From NCBI GenBank assembly GCA_949066965.1, contig CARTDA010000001.1, positions 170,687 to 234,686 on the forward strand: 64,000 bases of DNA. The letters are read 5' to 3'. Of the stretch, positions 42,561 through 50,843 are shown piece by piece. Position 1 is the stretch's first letter. Each line of letters starts with the position of its first letter. The notes below the pieces were generated by a model. It worked only from the letters and a program-made list of their open reading frames with translations, searched no databases and was not told where the DNA came from. The position numbers and the translations under genes were made by a program. The DNA comes from COE1 sp949066965 (GTDB lineage Bacteria > Bacillota > Clostridia > Lachnospirales > Lachnospiraceae).

Positions 42561-45203
42561 ATGAGTAAAAAGTGGGTATATTCATTCAAAGAAGGCGACA
42601 TGAGCATGCGCAATCTTCTCGGTGGAAAGGGTGCAAACCTTGCAGAGATGACAAGTATCGGACTTCCTGTACCACAGGGCTTCACAATCACGACAGAAGC
42701 CTGCACGCAGTATTATGAAGACGGACGTAAGATTAATGACGAGATCATGGCGCAGGCTATGGCTGGCGTAAAAGAGATGGAAGAAGTAAACGGAAAGAAA
42801 TTCGGAGATCTGAAGAATCCTTTACTTGTATCTGTACGTTCCGGCGCGCGTGCATCTATGCCTGGTATGATGGATACTATCTTAAATCTTGGTTTAAATG
42901 ATGAAGTGGTTGATGCGATGATCAAGGGCAATCCAGATCCTGCATTCGAGCGCTTTGTATATGACTCTTACAGACGTTTCATCCAGATGTTCTCAGATGT
43001 TGTTATGGAAGTTGGTAAGAAGTATTTCGAGCAGCTGATTGACAAGATGAAAGAGGAGAAAGGCGTTCAGTACGACGTAGACCTCACGGCAGCGGACTTA
43101 AAGACACTGGCAGAGCAGTTCAAGGCTGAGTACAAGAACCAGCTCGGCAAGGATTTCCCTTCTGATCCCGTAGAGCAGTTAAAGCTTGCAATTGAGGCTG
43201 TATTCCGTTCATGGGACAACCCTCGCGCAAACGTATACCGTCGTGACAATGATATTCCTTATTCATGGGGTACTGCTGTAAACGTAATGCCGATGGTATT
43301 TGGTAACTTAAACAATGAGTCTGGTACAGGTGTTGCATTTACACGTGACCCGGCTACAGGCGAGAAGAAGCTCATGGGTGAGTTCTTAAAGAACGCACAG
43401 GGCGAGGACGTGGTTGCTGGTGTTCGTACACCGATGCCGATCGCACAGATGGAGCAGGAGTTCCCTGAGGCGTATGCAGAGTTCATCAAGGTTTGCGAGA
43501 CACTCGAGAACCATTATCATGACATGCAGGATATGGAGTTTACAGTTGAGAACAAGAAGCTCTATATGTTACAGTGCCGCAACGGTAAGAGAACAGCACA
43601 GGCTGCTTTGAAGATTGCCTGTGATTTAGTAGATGAGGGGCACAAGACAGAGGCAGAGGCAGTTGCCATGATCGATCCCCGTAACCTTGACACTTTACTG
43701 CACCCTCAGTTTGATGCCGCAGCACTGAAGGCTGCTACACCAGCTGGCAAGGGACTTGGCGCTTCTCCGGGTGCTGCATGCGGTAAGATTGTATTTACGG
43801 CAGAGGATGCTGAGAACTGGAATGCAAGAGGCGAGAAGGTTGTCCTTGTACGTCTTGAGACATCTCCGGAGGATATCACAGGTATGAAGGCTTCTCAGGG
43901 TATCCTTACAGTCCGCGGCGGTATGACATCCCACGCAGCGGTAGTTGCACGTGGTATGGGTACATGCTGTGTATCTGGATGCGGCGACATCGCCATGGAC
44001 GAGGAGAACAAGAAGTTCACACTGGCAGGAAAAGAGTACCATGAGGGAGATTTCATCTCGATTGACGGTACAACAGGAAATATTTACGATGGTCAGATTC
44101 CAACAGTTGATGCACAGATCGCTGGCGAGTTTGGCAGGGTTATGGCATGGGCTGACAAGTATAGGACATTGAAGGTAAGAACAAACGCAGACACACCGGC
44201 AGATGCAAAGAAGGCAAGAGAGCTTGGGGCAGAAGGTATCGGTCTCTGCCGTACAGAGCATATGTTCTTTGAAGAGGACAGAATCGCTGCATTCCGTGAG
44301 ATGATCTGCTCTGATACCGTTGAGGAGAGAGAAGCAGCACTTGAGAAGATTCTTCCTTACCAGCAGAGTGACTTCAAGGCACTGTACGAGGCGCTGGAAG
44401 GAAATCCTGTTACAATCAGATTCCTTGATCCGCCTCTTCATGAGTTTGTTCCGACAGAGGAAGCTGACATCGAGAAGCTCGCGAATGCACAGGGCAAATC
44501 TGTTGAGGAAATCAAGAACATCATTGCTTCCCTTCACGAGTTTAATCCGATGATGGGTCACAGAGGATGCCGTCTTGCTGTAACGTATCCAGAGATTGCC
44601 AAGATGCAGACAAAGGCTGTTATTCGCGCAGCAATTGAGGTAAAGAAAGCTCATGCTGACTGGAACGTGAAGCCTGAGATTATGATTCCTCTTGTATGTG
44701 AAGTAAAAGAGCTTAAATTTGTAAAGAAGGTTGTTGTTGAGACAGCAGATGCTGAAATCGCAGCAGCAGGCATTCAGTTAGAGTATGAAGTAGGTACAAT
44801 GATCGAGATTCCAAGAGCTGCGCTCACAGCAGATGAGATCGCTAAGGAGGCTGATTTCTTCTGCTTCGGTACAAACGATCTGACACAGATGACATTCGGT
44901 TTCTCTAGAGACGATGCTGGTAAGTTCTTAAATGCTTACTATGACACAAAGATCTTCGAGAATGATCCGTTCGCAAAGCTTGACCAGACAGGTGTTGGCA
45001 AGCTGATGGAGCTGTCCCTGAAGCTCGGCAAGCCGGTAAATCCGAAGCTTCATGTAGGTATCTGTGGCGAGCACGGTGGAGATCCTTCTTCCGTAGAGTT
45101 CTGCCATAAGATTGGACTTGATTATGTGTCTTGCTCACCGTTTAGAGTGCCTATTGCTAGATTGGCGGCGGCACAGGCGGCGATAAACAATGTAGGAAAG
45201 TAG
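42561..45203 (+). CDS. ppdK: pyruvate, phosphate dikinase
   Basis: An 880-residue enzyme interconverting pyruvate + ATP + Pi and PEP + AMP + PPi. N-terminal ATP-grasp domain (GGKGANLAEM start), central swivelling phosphohistidine domain with GGMTSHAAVVARGMG (catalytic His about 457), and a C-terminal PEP/pyruvate barrel with the LCRTEHMFF and GTNDLTQM motifs and the catalytic Cys in GICGEHGG. Codon choice is shifted to preferred T/A-ending codons (GTA, CTT, TCT) compared with neighbours, as expected for high expression in PPi-based glycolysis. Own promoter. No regulatory protein gene (PDRP) is adjacent. Confidence 0.97.
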   Translation: MSKKWVYSFKEGDMSMRNLLGGKGANLAEMTSIGLPVPQGFTITTEACTQYYEDGRKINDEIMAQAMAGVKEMEEVNGKKFGDLKNPLLVSVRSGARASMPGMMDTILNLGLNDEVVDAMIKGNPDPAFERFVYDSYRRFIQMFSDVVMEVGKKYFEQLIDKMKEEKGVQYDVDLTAADLKTLAEQFKAEYKNQLGKDFPSDPVEQLKLAIEAVFRSWDNPRANVYRRDNDIPYSWGTAVNVMPMVFGNLNNESGTGVAFTRDPATGEKKLMGEFLKNAQGEDVVAGVRTPMPIAQMEQEFPEAYAEFIKVCETLENHYHDMQDMEFTVENKKLYMLQCRNGKRTAQAALKIACDLVDEGHKTEAEAVAMIDPRNLDTLLHPQFDAAALKAATPAGKGLGASPGAACGKIVFTAEDAENWNARGEKVVLVRLETSPEDITGMKASQGILTVRGGMTSHAAVVARGMGTCCVSGCGDIAMDEENKKFTLAGKEYHEGDFISIDGTTGNIYDGQIPTVDAQIAGEFGRVMAWADKYRTLKVRTNADTPADAKKARELGAEGIGLCRTEHMFFEEDRIAAFREMICSDTVEEREAALEKILPYQQSDFKALYEALEGNPVTIRFLDPPLHEFVPTEEADIEKLANAQGKSVEEIKNIIASLHEFNPMMGHRGCRLAVTYPEIAKMQTKAVIRAAIEVKKAHADWNVKPEIMIPLVCEVKELKFVKKVVVETADAEIAAAGIQLEYEVGTMIEIPRAALTADEIAKEADFFCFGTNDLTQMTFGFSRDDAGKFLNAYYDTKIFENDPFAKLDQTGVGKLMELSLKLGKPVNPKLHVGICGEHGGDPSSVEFCHKIGLDYVSCSPFRVPIARLAAAQAAINNVGK

Positions 45204-45214
45204 ATTACAAATAT

Positions 45215-45331
45215 ATGTACTTTACGGAGTATCTGATAACCAGAGCAGATGTGAATGATTTCATGGCACATCGTCCGGAGTACACAAAGGCGAACCGCTT
45301 TGAGGATTTCGTTTGTAAAATCTATCTTTAA
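45215..45331 (+). CDS. possible 38-residue peptide after ppdK
   Basis: An ATG-initiated frame of 38 codons reading MYFTEYLITRADVNDFMAHR and on to FEDFVCKIYL. It has coding-like composition but only a poor ribosome binding site. It may be a conserved small protein or the remnant C-terminus of a larger gene lost when the mobile element arrived. It ends six bases before a terminator. Confidence 0.3.
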   Translation: MYFTEYLITRADVNDFMAHRPEYTKANRFEDFVCKIYL

Positions 45332-45336
45332 CGATT

Positions 45337-45371
45337 AGGGGAAAATTCATTTAAGAGTTTTCCCCTTTTTT
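45337..45371 (+). terminator. terminator at the chromosome/element boundary
   Basis: AGGGGAAAA/TTTTCCCCT (45337-45345 and 45358-45366) followed by TTTTT. It probably ends ppdK transcription. Confidence 0.8.
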
Positions 45372-45383
45372 CGTGGTTTTTTC

Positions 45384-45422
45384 AAAGGATTCTATCCCAA
45401 ACAAAGGATAGAGTCCTTTTTA
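45384..45422 (+). terminator. second hairpin before the mobile element genes
   Basis: A 14-bp stem AAAGGATTCTATCC/GGATAGAGTCCTTT (one G-T pair) with a T run after it. It lies 36 bp before the first element gene and may insulate it or be part of its leader. Confidence 0.65.
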
Positions 45423-45457
45423 TATACACAAATAAAATAATCAAAGGAGGTTCGTAC

Positions 45458-45976
45458 ATGAACAACACAGCGTTAAGAGCAGGGGCGCAGAGCGCCAACA
45501 ACACACACATGGTTTTTGCAAACGAGGAACATGAGAAATTTTATTTTGAGAAACTGGAAAAGGCGAGGTATCAGGACTGTTACCACAAGGCGTTGATTTA
45601 CATTCTCGGTATTTCAGAGGACACAAGGAATCATTTCAGCCAGATTTATGACATCAAGTCCGGGTACATCAAAACAGAGTGTCTGCATCAGGGCTGGCAG
45701 ACCAGCGGAAGTGTACGGGTGGTAAGGCTTGCCTTTAACCTTTACACAGACGGAACGCCAAGCGTTGATGACTATGAGAGCGAGGACGAGCAGATCAGGG
45801 AGTGCAGGGAGTATTCGGTAAGCGATATTTTCTGCTGTGGTTATGCGATGTACTTCTGGCAGGGCATAAAGCTCCGTTATCCGGAATACTGCCAAAAGCA
45901 GAAGTCCATTGAGGAAATCCTTGCAGAAATGGAGAGGAAACGTGCTGAAAATTCGACTGATGGGAACGAAGAATGA
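45458..45976 (+). CDS. DUF6075-like ICE protein
   Basis: A 172-residue protein of the DUF6075-like family carried by clostridial ICEs (FANEEHEKFYFEKLEKARYQ start, a YHKALIYILGI segment, then a conserved YDIKSGYI region). It is cytoplasmic by appearance, with no enzymatic motif. GGAGG lies 10 nt upstream of ATG. It is first in a left-hand module with the DUF3970 and partition genes. Its function is unknown; an early/regulatory role is suggested only by position. Confidence 0.7.
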   Translation: MNNTALRAGAQSANNTHMVFANEEHEKFYFEKLEKARYQDCYHKALIYILGISEDTRNHFSQIYDIKSGYIKTECLHQGWQTSGSVRVVRLAFNLYTDGTPSVDDYESEDEQIRECREYSVSDIFCCGYAMYFWQGIKLRYPEYCQKQKSIEEILAEMERKRAENSTDGNEE

Positions 45977-46124
45977 TATTAAATGGTTCGAGAAGATTCT
46001 GAAAAGACAGCCCAAAGTGGCTGTGACGGAAGTTTCCGAACTGTACCGGAACAAAGGTACAAACAGGTATTACCGGGCTTATGTGGAAGTGCAGAAAGCC
46101 AACATCAAAGAAAAATCTGACTGA
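45942..46124 (+). CDS. DUF3970 family small protein
   Basis: A 60-residue protein: start GTG 45942 (AGAGGAAAC upstream) giving LKIRLMGTKNDIKWF and a C-terminal NKGTNRYYRAYVEV segment, which matches DUF3970. It overlaps the preceding gene by 35 bp in another frame. Common next to parA in clostridial mobile elements; unknown function. Confidence 0.75.
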   Translation: MLKIRLMGTKNDIKWFEKILKRQPKVAVTEVSELYRNKGTNRYYRAYVEVQKANIKEKSD

Positions 46125-46141
46125 TACGGAGGAATAAAACC

Positions 46142-46927
46142 ATGTGTAAAATTATAGCAATCGCAAACCAAAAAGGCGGTGTCGGCAAGACCACCACCAC
46201 AAGCAGCTTAGGGATCGGGCTGGCAAAGCAGGGAAAGAAAGTTTTAGTCATAGATGCGGACGCACAGGGCAGTCTGACCGCAAGCCTCGGCTTCACAGAG
46301 CCGGACAAGCTGGAAGTCACCCTTGCGAACGTAATGGAAAAGGTTATCAATGACGAGGAAATAGAGCCGGGTTATGGTATCTTAACGCATGACGAGGGCA
46401 TTGACCTGATGCCGGGGAATATTGAACTGTCCGGCTTGGAAGTTTCCCTTGTGAATGTAATGAGCAGGGAGATTATGATGCGCTCTTATGTGGAAATGGT
46501 TAAGGAGCAGTACGATTATATCCTGATTGACTGTATGCCTTCCCTCGGCATGATAACCATAAACGCCTTTGCATGTGCCGACAGCATTTTAATTCCGGTG
46601 CAGGCGGCATATCTGCCCGTTAAGGGATTGGAGCAGCTTATTAAGACCATAGGCAAGGTAAAACGGCAGATCAATCCTAAATTGGAGATTGAGGGAATTC
46701 TTCTGACAATGGTTGACAGCCGGACAAACTATGCAAGGGATATAACAGCACTTCTTATTGAGAATTACGGAAAGAATGTAAGGATATTTGAGAACAGCAT
46801 ACCGATGTCGGTAAGGGCGGCGGAAACTTCCGCAGAGGGCATCAGCATTTACCAGCATGACCCGAAAGGCAAAGTTGCGGGGGCATACCAGTCCTTGACA
46901 AAGGAGGTGCTTGAAAATGGCAGGTAA
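46142..46927 (+). CDS. parA: ParA family partition ATPase
   Basis: A 261-residue deviant Walker ATPase: KGGVGKTTT at 11-19, IDADAQGS (Walker A'), and YDYILIDCMPSLG (Walker B). It partitions or stabilises the excised circular form of the element with ParB. GGAGG lies 9 nt before ATG. It overlaps parB by 11 bp. Confidence 0.95.
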   Translation: MCKIIAIANQKGGVGKTTTTSSLGIGLAKQGKKVLVIDADAQGSLTASLGFTEPDKLEVTLANVMEKVINDEEIEPGYGILTHDEGIDLMPGNIELSGLEVSLVNVMSREIMMRSYVEMVKEQYDYILIDCMPSLGMITINAFACADSILIPVQAAYLPVKGLEQLIKTIGKVKRQINPKLEIEGILLTMVDSRTNYARDITALLIENYGKNVRIFENSIPMSVRAAETSAEGISIYQHDPKGKVAGAYQSLTKEVLENGR

Positions 46928-47792
46928 GGCAGGGAGCGCATCAAAAGTCAGGCTGAACAGTTTTGATGATTTATTTGGAGGTGCGGAAAACCAGACGGGG
47001 GAGCAGATTATCCATGCGAAGCTGACCGATTTGCACACTTTCAAAGGACACCCGTTTCGTGTCCTTGATGATGAAAAAATGGAGGAAACCACAGAGAGCA
47101 TCGGCAAATACGGTGTGCTTGTGCCGGGGCTTGCAAGACCGAGGGAAGGGGGCGGCTATGAAATCATAGCCGGACACCGGAGAAAAAGAGGTTCGGAACT
47201 GGCAGGGCTGGACACCATGCCCGTCATAGTCAGGAATTATACGGACGATGAAGCCACAATTATCATGGTGGATTCCAATATCCAGCGTGAGGACATTTTG
47301 CCAAGCGAGAAAGCAAAGGCTTATGCCATGAAGTATGAAGCGATGAAGCATCAGGGCAGCAAAGGAGGCAGCACCCTTGATGAAGTGGGGGAAGCTGCCG
47401 GGGAAAGCGGAAAGACAGTGCAGAGGTATGTATGGCTCTCCCGGCTGTCGGACGAGCTTCTTGGCATGGTGGACGCAAAGAAGATAGGAATATCGCAGGG
47501 AGTGGATATTTCCTTTCTGTCGGAGGAACAGCAGCAGTATGTAACAGTCATTCTTCAGGAAACAGGAGCGTCGGTTTCCAACGCACAGGCGGCAAAGCTG
47601 AAAGAGTATGGGAAAAGCGGCGAGCTGACCCTGCCGATGGTGCGGCTGATACTGGCGGAGGAAAAGCCGAAAGAGAGGAAAGTAACAATCAAGGGGGATA
47701 AGATCAGCCAGTATTTTTCAGAGGATTATTCCAATGACGATATAGAGGGCATCATTATCCAGCTTTTGGAGGAATGGCAGAGGAAACAGTGA
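46917..47792 (+). CDS. parB: ParB/RepB/Spo0J-type partition protein
   Basis: A 291-residue DNA-binding protein with the ParB N-terminal nuclease-like domain (HTFKGHPFRV, a GGYEIIAGHRRKRGSELAG motif at about 80-98), the IQREDILPSEKA linker, and an HTH segment GEAAGESGKTVQRYVWLSRL. ATG 46917 with AAAGGAGG upstream inside parA; a TTG at 46911 is possible. Overlap and spacing show translation with ParA. parS-like sites were not identified. Confidence 0.92.
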   Translation: MAGKAGSASKVRLNSFDDLFGGAENQTGEQIIHAKLTDLHTFKGHPFRVLDDEKMEETTESIGKYGVLVPGLARPREGGGYEIIAGHRRKRGSELAGLDTMPVIVRNYTDDEATIIMVDSNIQREDILPSEKAKAYAMKYEAMKHQGSKGGSTLDEVGEAAGESGKTVQRYVWLSRLSDELLGMVDAKKIGISQGVDISFLSEEQQQYVTVILQETGASVSNAQAAKLKEYGKSGELTLPMVRLILAEEKPKERKVTIKGDKISQYFSEDYSNDDIEGIIIQLLEEWQRKQ

Positions 47793-47805
47793 AAGGGGCG
47801 GTAAC

Positions 47806-48882
47806 ATGGGCGAGCCATTAAAGTTTGATTATTACTATGGCGTTGAAGCGGATCAGTTTTCTTTTTACCGGGTTCCCCGCCTTTTGATAAAGGACGAGCG
47901 TTTCAAGGGGCTTAGCAGCGATGCTAAGCTCCTATACGGGCTGATGCTTGACAGAATGGCGTTATCTATGAAAAATGGATGGCTGGACGATGAAAACAGG
48001 GCATATATCATCTATACGATTGACAATATGATGGAGGATTTGGGCTGTGCAAGGGGAACCTGCGTGAAGGTCATAAAAGAACTTGACAGCGATAATGGTA
48101 TCGGGTTAATAGAAAAAAAGCGCCGGGGGCTTGGCAAACCGGATATAATTTATGTGAAAAATTTTGCGACTGTCCTGGATAAAAAAACAGAAGAAACAGC
48201 TGCAAATGCTGATAAAACCACAGAAGTCCAAAATTTGAACTTCAAGAAGTCCAATAATTATACTTCTGGAAGTTCAAAAATTGAAACTCAAGAAGTTCAG
48301 AATTTAGACTTGCAGAAATCCAAAAAACGGACTTCTGGAAGTCCAGAAATTGAAACTCAAGAAGTTCAAAAATCAGACCCTAATTATACTAACTATAATT
48401 ATACTGATTTGAGTTATACCAATCCTATCAATCAATCAGGGGGCGGTGTGGATAACGTGCCAGTGCATGAAAATGACGATAGGATTGATGTGATGGATGA
48501 AACAAACGCATATATGAAACTGATTCGTGATAATATCGAATATGAGCATCACATGAAATACGACAATTTTAACAACAGGGAGATGTATGAGGAAATCTAC
48601 GAAACAATCTGCGATGTGGTGTGCGTGAAACGCAGGACAATCCGCATCAATGGGGAAGATTACCCTTACGAGCTTGTCAAATCACGCTTCCTGAAGCTGA
48701 AAAGCGGTCATGTGGAGTATGTCATGGGGTGCATGAAAGATACCGTTACAAAGATTACCAACATCAGGGCGTACCTGATCACTGCCCTTTACAATGCCCC
48801 CTCAACCATGAGCCATTACTACCAGCAGGAGGTTCAGCATGATATGTATGGCGGAGGGTGGGCGGAAAAAGGAATTACATAA
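47806..48882 (+). CDS. RepA_N-like replication initiator with DUF6017-like C-terminus
   Basis: A 358-residue protein. The N-terminal 115 residues (YYGVEADQFSFYRVPRLL...LSSDAKLLYGLMLDRM) match RepA_N initiators, with a winged-helix DNA-binding fold. Residues 140-205 consist of 23-residue repeats with EVQNL..KS...TSGS. The C-terminus (235-345) resembles the DUF6017 domain (RRTIRINGEDYPYELVKSRFLKL). It probably starts replication of the circular intermediate. RepA_N plasmids carry their origin inside rep; the repeat block here sits in the corresponding position. Confidence 0.85.
   Translation: MGEPLKFDYYYGVEADQFSFYRVPRLLIKDERFKGLSSDAKLLYGLMLDRMALSMKNGWLDDENRAYIIYTIDNMMEDLGCARGTCVKVIKELDSDNGIGLIEKKRRGLGKPDIIYVKNFATVLDKKTEETAANADKTTEVQNLNFKKSNNYTSGSSKIETQEVQNLDLQKSKKRTSGSPEIETQEVQKSDPNYTNYNYTDLSYTNPINQSGGGVDNVPVHENDDRIDVMDETNAYMKLIRDNIEYEHHMKYDNFNNREMYEEIYETICDVVCVKRRTIRINGEDYPYELVKSRFLKLKSGHVEYVMGCMKDTVTKITNIRAYLITALYNAPSTMSHYYQQEVQHDMYGGGWAEKGIT
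48223..48378 (+). repeat. 69-bp direct repeats within the initiator gene (possible iterons/origin)
   Basis: Two full 69-bp units (48223-48291 and 48292-48360) and the start of a third. Each begins GAAGT(C/T)CA(A/G)AA and contains ACTTCTGGAAGT(C/T)CA(A/G)AAATTGAAACTCAA. The second unit contains the small palindrome TTCTGGAAGTCCAGAA, whose hexamers recur in the 25-bp palindromes at 48886, 50232 and 52712. Confidence 0.75.
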
Positions 48883-48885
48883 CGG

Positions 48886-48910
48886 ACTTCTGGACACAAT
48901 GTCCAGAGGT
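48886..48910. repeat. 25-bp palindrome, copy 1
   Basis: ACTTCTGGACA CAA TGTCCAGAGGT, four bases after the initiator stop codon. Arms are 11 bp with one G-T pair. No T tract follows, so it is not a typical terminator. Confidence 0.8.
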
Positions 48911-48968
48911 GGAAAATAATCCAGGCAGGGTGTATGATACTGCTATGGAACTGGAAACGGAGGAACTT

Positions 48969-49337
48969 ATGGTGAAAGAAACATATATTACAGAGGAAGA
49001 ACGGAGAAAATGCCGGAAGGTGGCGGATGCCTTTGCGGAGCTTGAAGATGTGGACGTTGTGGTGGTCGATGTCGGCAGATATGGTTTTGTCAAGCTGCAA
49101 TATTATGTGCCGCAAAAGGGTTTTGAAAATGACGTTACCTTTACAGAGAGCATGGAGCTTTTTGAGGATTTGTGGGAGGAATGGCTGCACACGCAGCTTA
49201 TCATGCTCGCAAAGGAAATGGGAATATCCAATATAGTGTATGATGATGTGTTTCAGCGCCTGACGGAAGAAAAGCAGAGGGAGCTTATGGGCTGGAAACA
49301 GCATTTCGCAGAGATGGCGGGAATAGAGATACCATAA
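48969..49337 (+). CDS. hypothetical ICE protein, paralogue A
   Basis: A 122-residue acidic protein starting MVKETYITEEERRKCRKVAD, with a DVVVVDVGRYGFVKLQYYVP core (about 30-50) and a C-terminal helical half with LFEDLWEEWL. It is clearly a paralogue of the protein at 53158-53526. ATG 48969 is chosen because the paralogue begins at the same place and GGAGG is 6-8 nt upstream. No enzyme motif; unknown function. Confidence 0.7.
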   Translation: MVKETYITEEERRKCRKVADAFAELEDVDVVVVDVGRYGFVKLQYYVPQKGFENDVTFTESMELFEDLWEEWLHTQLIMLAKEMGISNIVYDDVFQRLTEEKQRELMGWKQHFAEMAGIEIP

Positions 49338-49370
49338 GCAAGACAAAGTGTAGCGGGTGGTACTTTCAAG

Positions 49371-49416
49371 CCTTGTTGGAAGTGTGATTATCTTTTCAAT
49401 CACACTTCCGGCAAGG
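49371..49416. promoter_or_regulatory. strong hairpin after paralogue A
   Basis: Nineteen-base arms (49371-49389 and 49398-49416) built on CCTTGTTGGAAGTGTGATT, with a central mismatch and an 8-base loop. A smaller CAGAGGT/ACCTCTG hairpin follows at about 49422-49448. Confidence 0.6.
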
Positions 49417-49480
49417 TTTCCAGAGGTACGGAGGTGGAAGACCTCTGTCTTAAAAACAGTATAACAGGAGAACAGCGTGA

Positions 49481-49524
49481 GGGCAGTTATAAGTCAGTAG
49501 AGAGTTGTAGCTGCCCTTTTTTTA
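49481..49524 (+). terminator. leader terminator, GGGCAGTTATAA type, copy 1
   Basis: GGGCAGTTATAA pairs with TTGTAGCTGCCC through G-T pairs and runs into TTTTTTT. A related hairpin precedes the primase gene (60973-61016). It stands 43 bp before the next coding start, so it may act as an attenuator. Confidence 0.75.
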
Positions 49525-49566
49525 TTGTTTCCGGTGAGAATACCGGGGAACGGAAAGGAGAATGAT

Positions 49567-50229
49567 ATGGAATCGCTGCGTGATGTCAGGAGGGCAATGG
49601 AGCGTGAAGTTAAAAAAGGGAGTTGCCCTCTCATGTTTGAAAGGATCGAGTTTGGCGGAGCGCCTTTCCAGCTTATCTTGTCAGAGGAAAAACTGGACGA
49701 GGTTCTCGCCTATCTGTTAAGGCTGAAATCTTTCCGGCAGTATGCGGAAAAGACCATAATCAACAACGTGTATATGGACATGGATATGCTCTGCAGGAAA
49801 CCGCAGTTTAAGCGTACCCATTCCGTCATAGAACGGGAGGGAATCTATGCAAGGGTACAGAGATACAAAAAACGGTTACAGCCGGATTATGACAGCGGGC
49901 TTTGCTTGGAAACGGTACAGTGCATCTTCAAACTGCCGGAGGGGGAAGCAGAAAAATACAAGATGACCCATGACGGGCAGGAAACGTATGCTTTTATCAT
50001 GTCAAACAGATATATCCTCGGTTTATTTACCTGCTGTGAAGCGGCAAGGAAATCTGCTGTTATGGACGGGGTGGAATACAGACACCTTCCAGAATGGCAG
50101 CAGGAGATTATGATGCTTGACGGGGTGGGGGATGTGCTGTTTCAGGCATTATTGCTTGATGATGTGGAGTATGGGGGAAACCAGTTGTGCGCCAATCTCC
50201 ACACAATCTATTGCTTGAATGAAAAATAA
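49567..50229 (+). CDS. hypothetical ICE protein
   Basis: A 220-residue protein of unknown function. Basic N-terminus (RRAMEREVKKGS), then a mixed alpha/beta pattern, with an FIMSNRYILGLFTCCEAARKSA segment in the C-terminal third. No signal peptide or known motif. ATG 49567 with AAAGGAG 6 nt upstream is preferred to 49525. It is placed between the replication and coupling modules. Confidence 0.6.
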   Translation: MESLRDVRRAMEREVKKGSCPLMFERIEFGGAPFQLILSEEKLDEVLAYLLRLKSFRQYAEKTIINNVYMDMDMLCRKPQFKRTHSVIEREGIYARVQRYKKRLQPDYDSGLCLETVQCIFKLPEGEAEKYKMTHDGQETYAFIMSNRYILGLFTCCEAARKSAVMDGVEYRHLPEWQQEIMMLDGVGDVLFQALLLDDVEYGGNQLCANLHTIYCLNEK

Positions 50230-50231
50230 AA

Positions 50232-50256
50232 ACTTCTGGACATGATGTCCAGAGGT
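50232..50256. repeat. 25-bp palindrome, copy 2
   Basis: ACTTCTGGACA TGA TGTCCAGAGGT, two bases after the preceding stop codon. Its right arm merges with the GGTGGAGGG ribosome binding site of the small frame at 50272. Confidence 0.85.
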
Positions 50257-50271
50257 GGAGGGAGAAACAGA

Positions 50272-50328
50272 ATGTATTTTGCAGTGAAAATTATTTATGA
50301 CATTATTTGCCGGGGGATTCCCCCTTAG
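50272..50328 (+). CDS. possible 18-residue leader peptide before pcfB
   Basis: MYFAVKIIYDIICRGIPP followed by TAG, with GGAGGGAG 8-10 nt upstream of ATG. It could be a translated leader for the pcfB-virD4 operon. The frame is short and may be chance, but the ribosome binding site is strong. Confidence 0.35.
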   Translation: MYFAVKIIYDIICRGIPP

Positions 50329-50366
50329 TGCATGGGCTTTGACCGGAATTAACAAGGAGGTGCTTC

Positions 50367-50843
50367 ATGCAGGAGGAAGTAACACAGAAAACAATCGCCC
50401 TTGTGATTAAGACCGCAAAATTAGACGCCAACGTGCTGAAAGCCGCAATGAAGATGTATTTGAACCACCGGAAGCAGAAAGCACAGAGAACGCATGGAAA
50501 AACTTCTGTGAAAAAGCTCGTTGGCGTTGGCGTGGGAGTATCGTCAATAGAAGTCACTGACGGCAACATCAAATCTTTTGAGCGTGTAGCGAAGAAGTAC
50601 AATGTTGATTTTGCCATAAAGAAAGACAAAACGTGTGAGCCGCCGAAATACCTGGTCTTTTTCAAGGGCAGGGATGCCGACGCAGTATCGCAGGCATTCA
50701 AGGAATTTGTTTATGGTAACGAGAAGAAGAAAGGAAAAGTTTCCGTAAGGGAGAAATTAAAGCATTTGAAGGACGCAGTATCGCAGGACAAGAACCGGGA
50801 ACGGAGCCGGGAGAAAAACAAGGACAGGGGGCAGAGCCTATGA
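50367..50843 (+). CDS. pcfB: PcfB family conjugation protein (DUF3801)
   Basis: A 158-residue protein with the PcfB/DUF3801 core (TIALVIKTAKLDANVLKAAM start; FERVAKKYNVDFAIKKDK; YLVFFKGRDADAVSQAFKEF) and a very basic C-terminal tail (125-158). In enterococcal pCF10 PcfB is a relaxosome-associated protein recruited to the coupling ATPase. AAGGAGG precedes ATG. It overlaps virD4 by 4 bp. Confidence 0.88.
   Translation: MQEEVTQKTIALVIKTAKLDANVLKAAMKMYLNHRKQKAQRTHGKTSVKKLVGVGVGVSSIEVTDGNIKSFERVAKKYNVDFAIKKDKTCEPPKYLVFFKGRDADAVSQAFKEFVYGNEKKKGKVSVREKLKHLKDAVSQDKNRERSREKNKDRGQSL

Noticed and set aside
43695..44654. 319-codon open frame antisense to ppdK
   Set aside because: It lies wholly within ppdK, has no ribosome binding site, and its composition is the mirror of a strongly coded highly expressed gene; long antisense frames are expected there.
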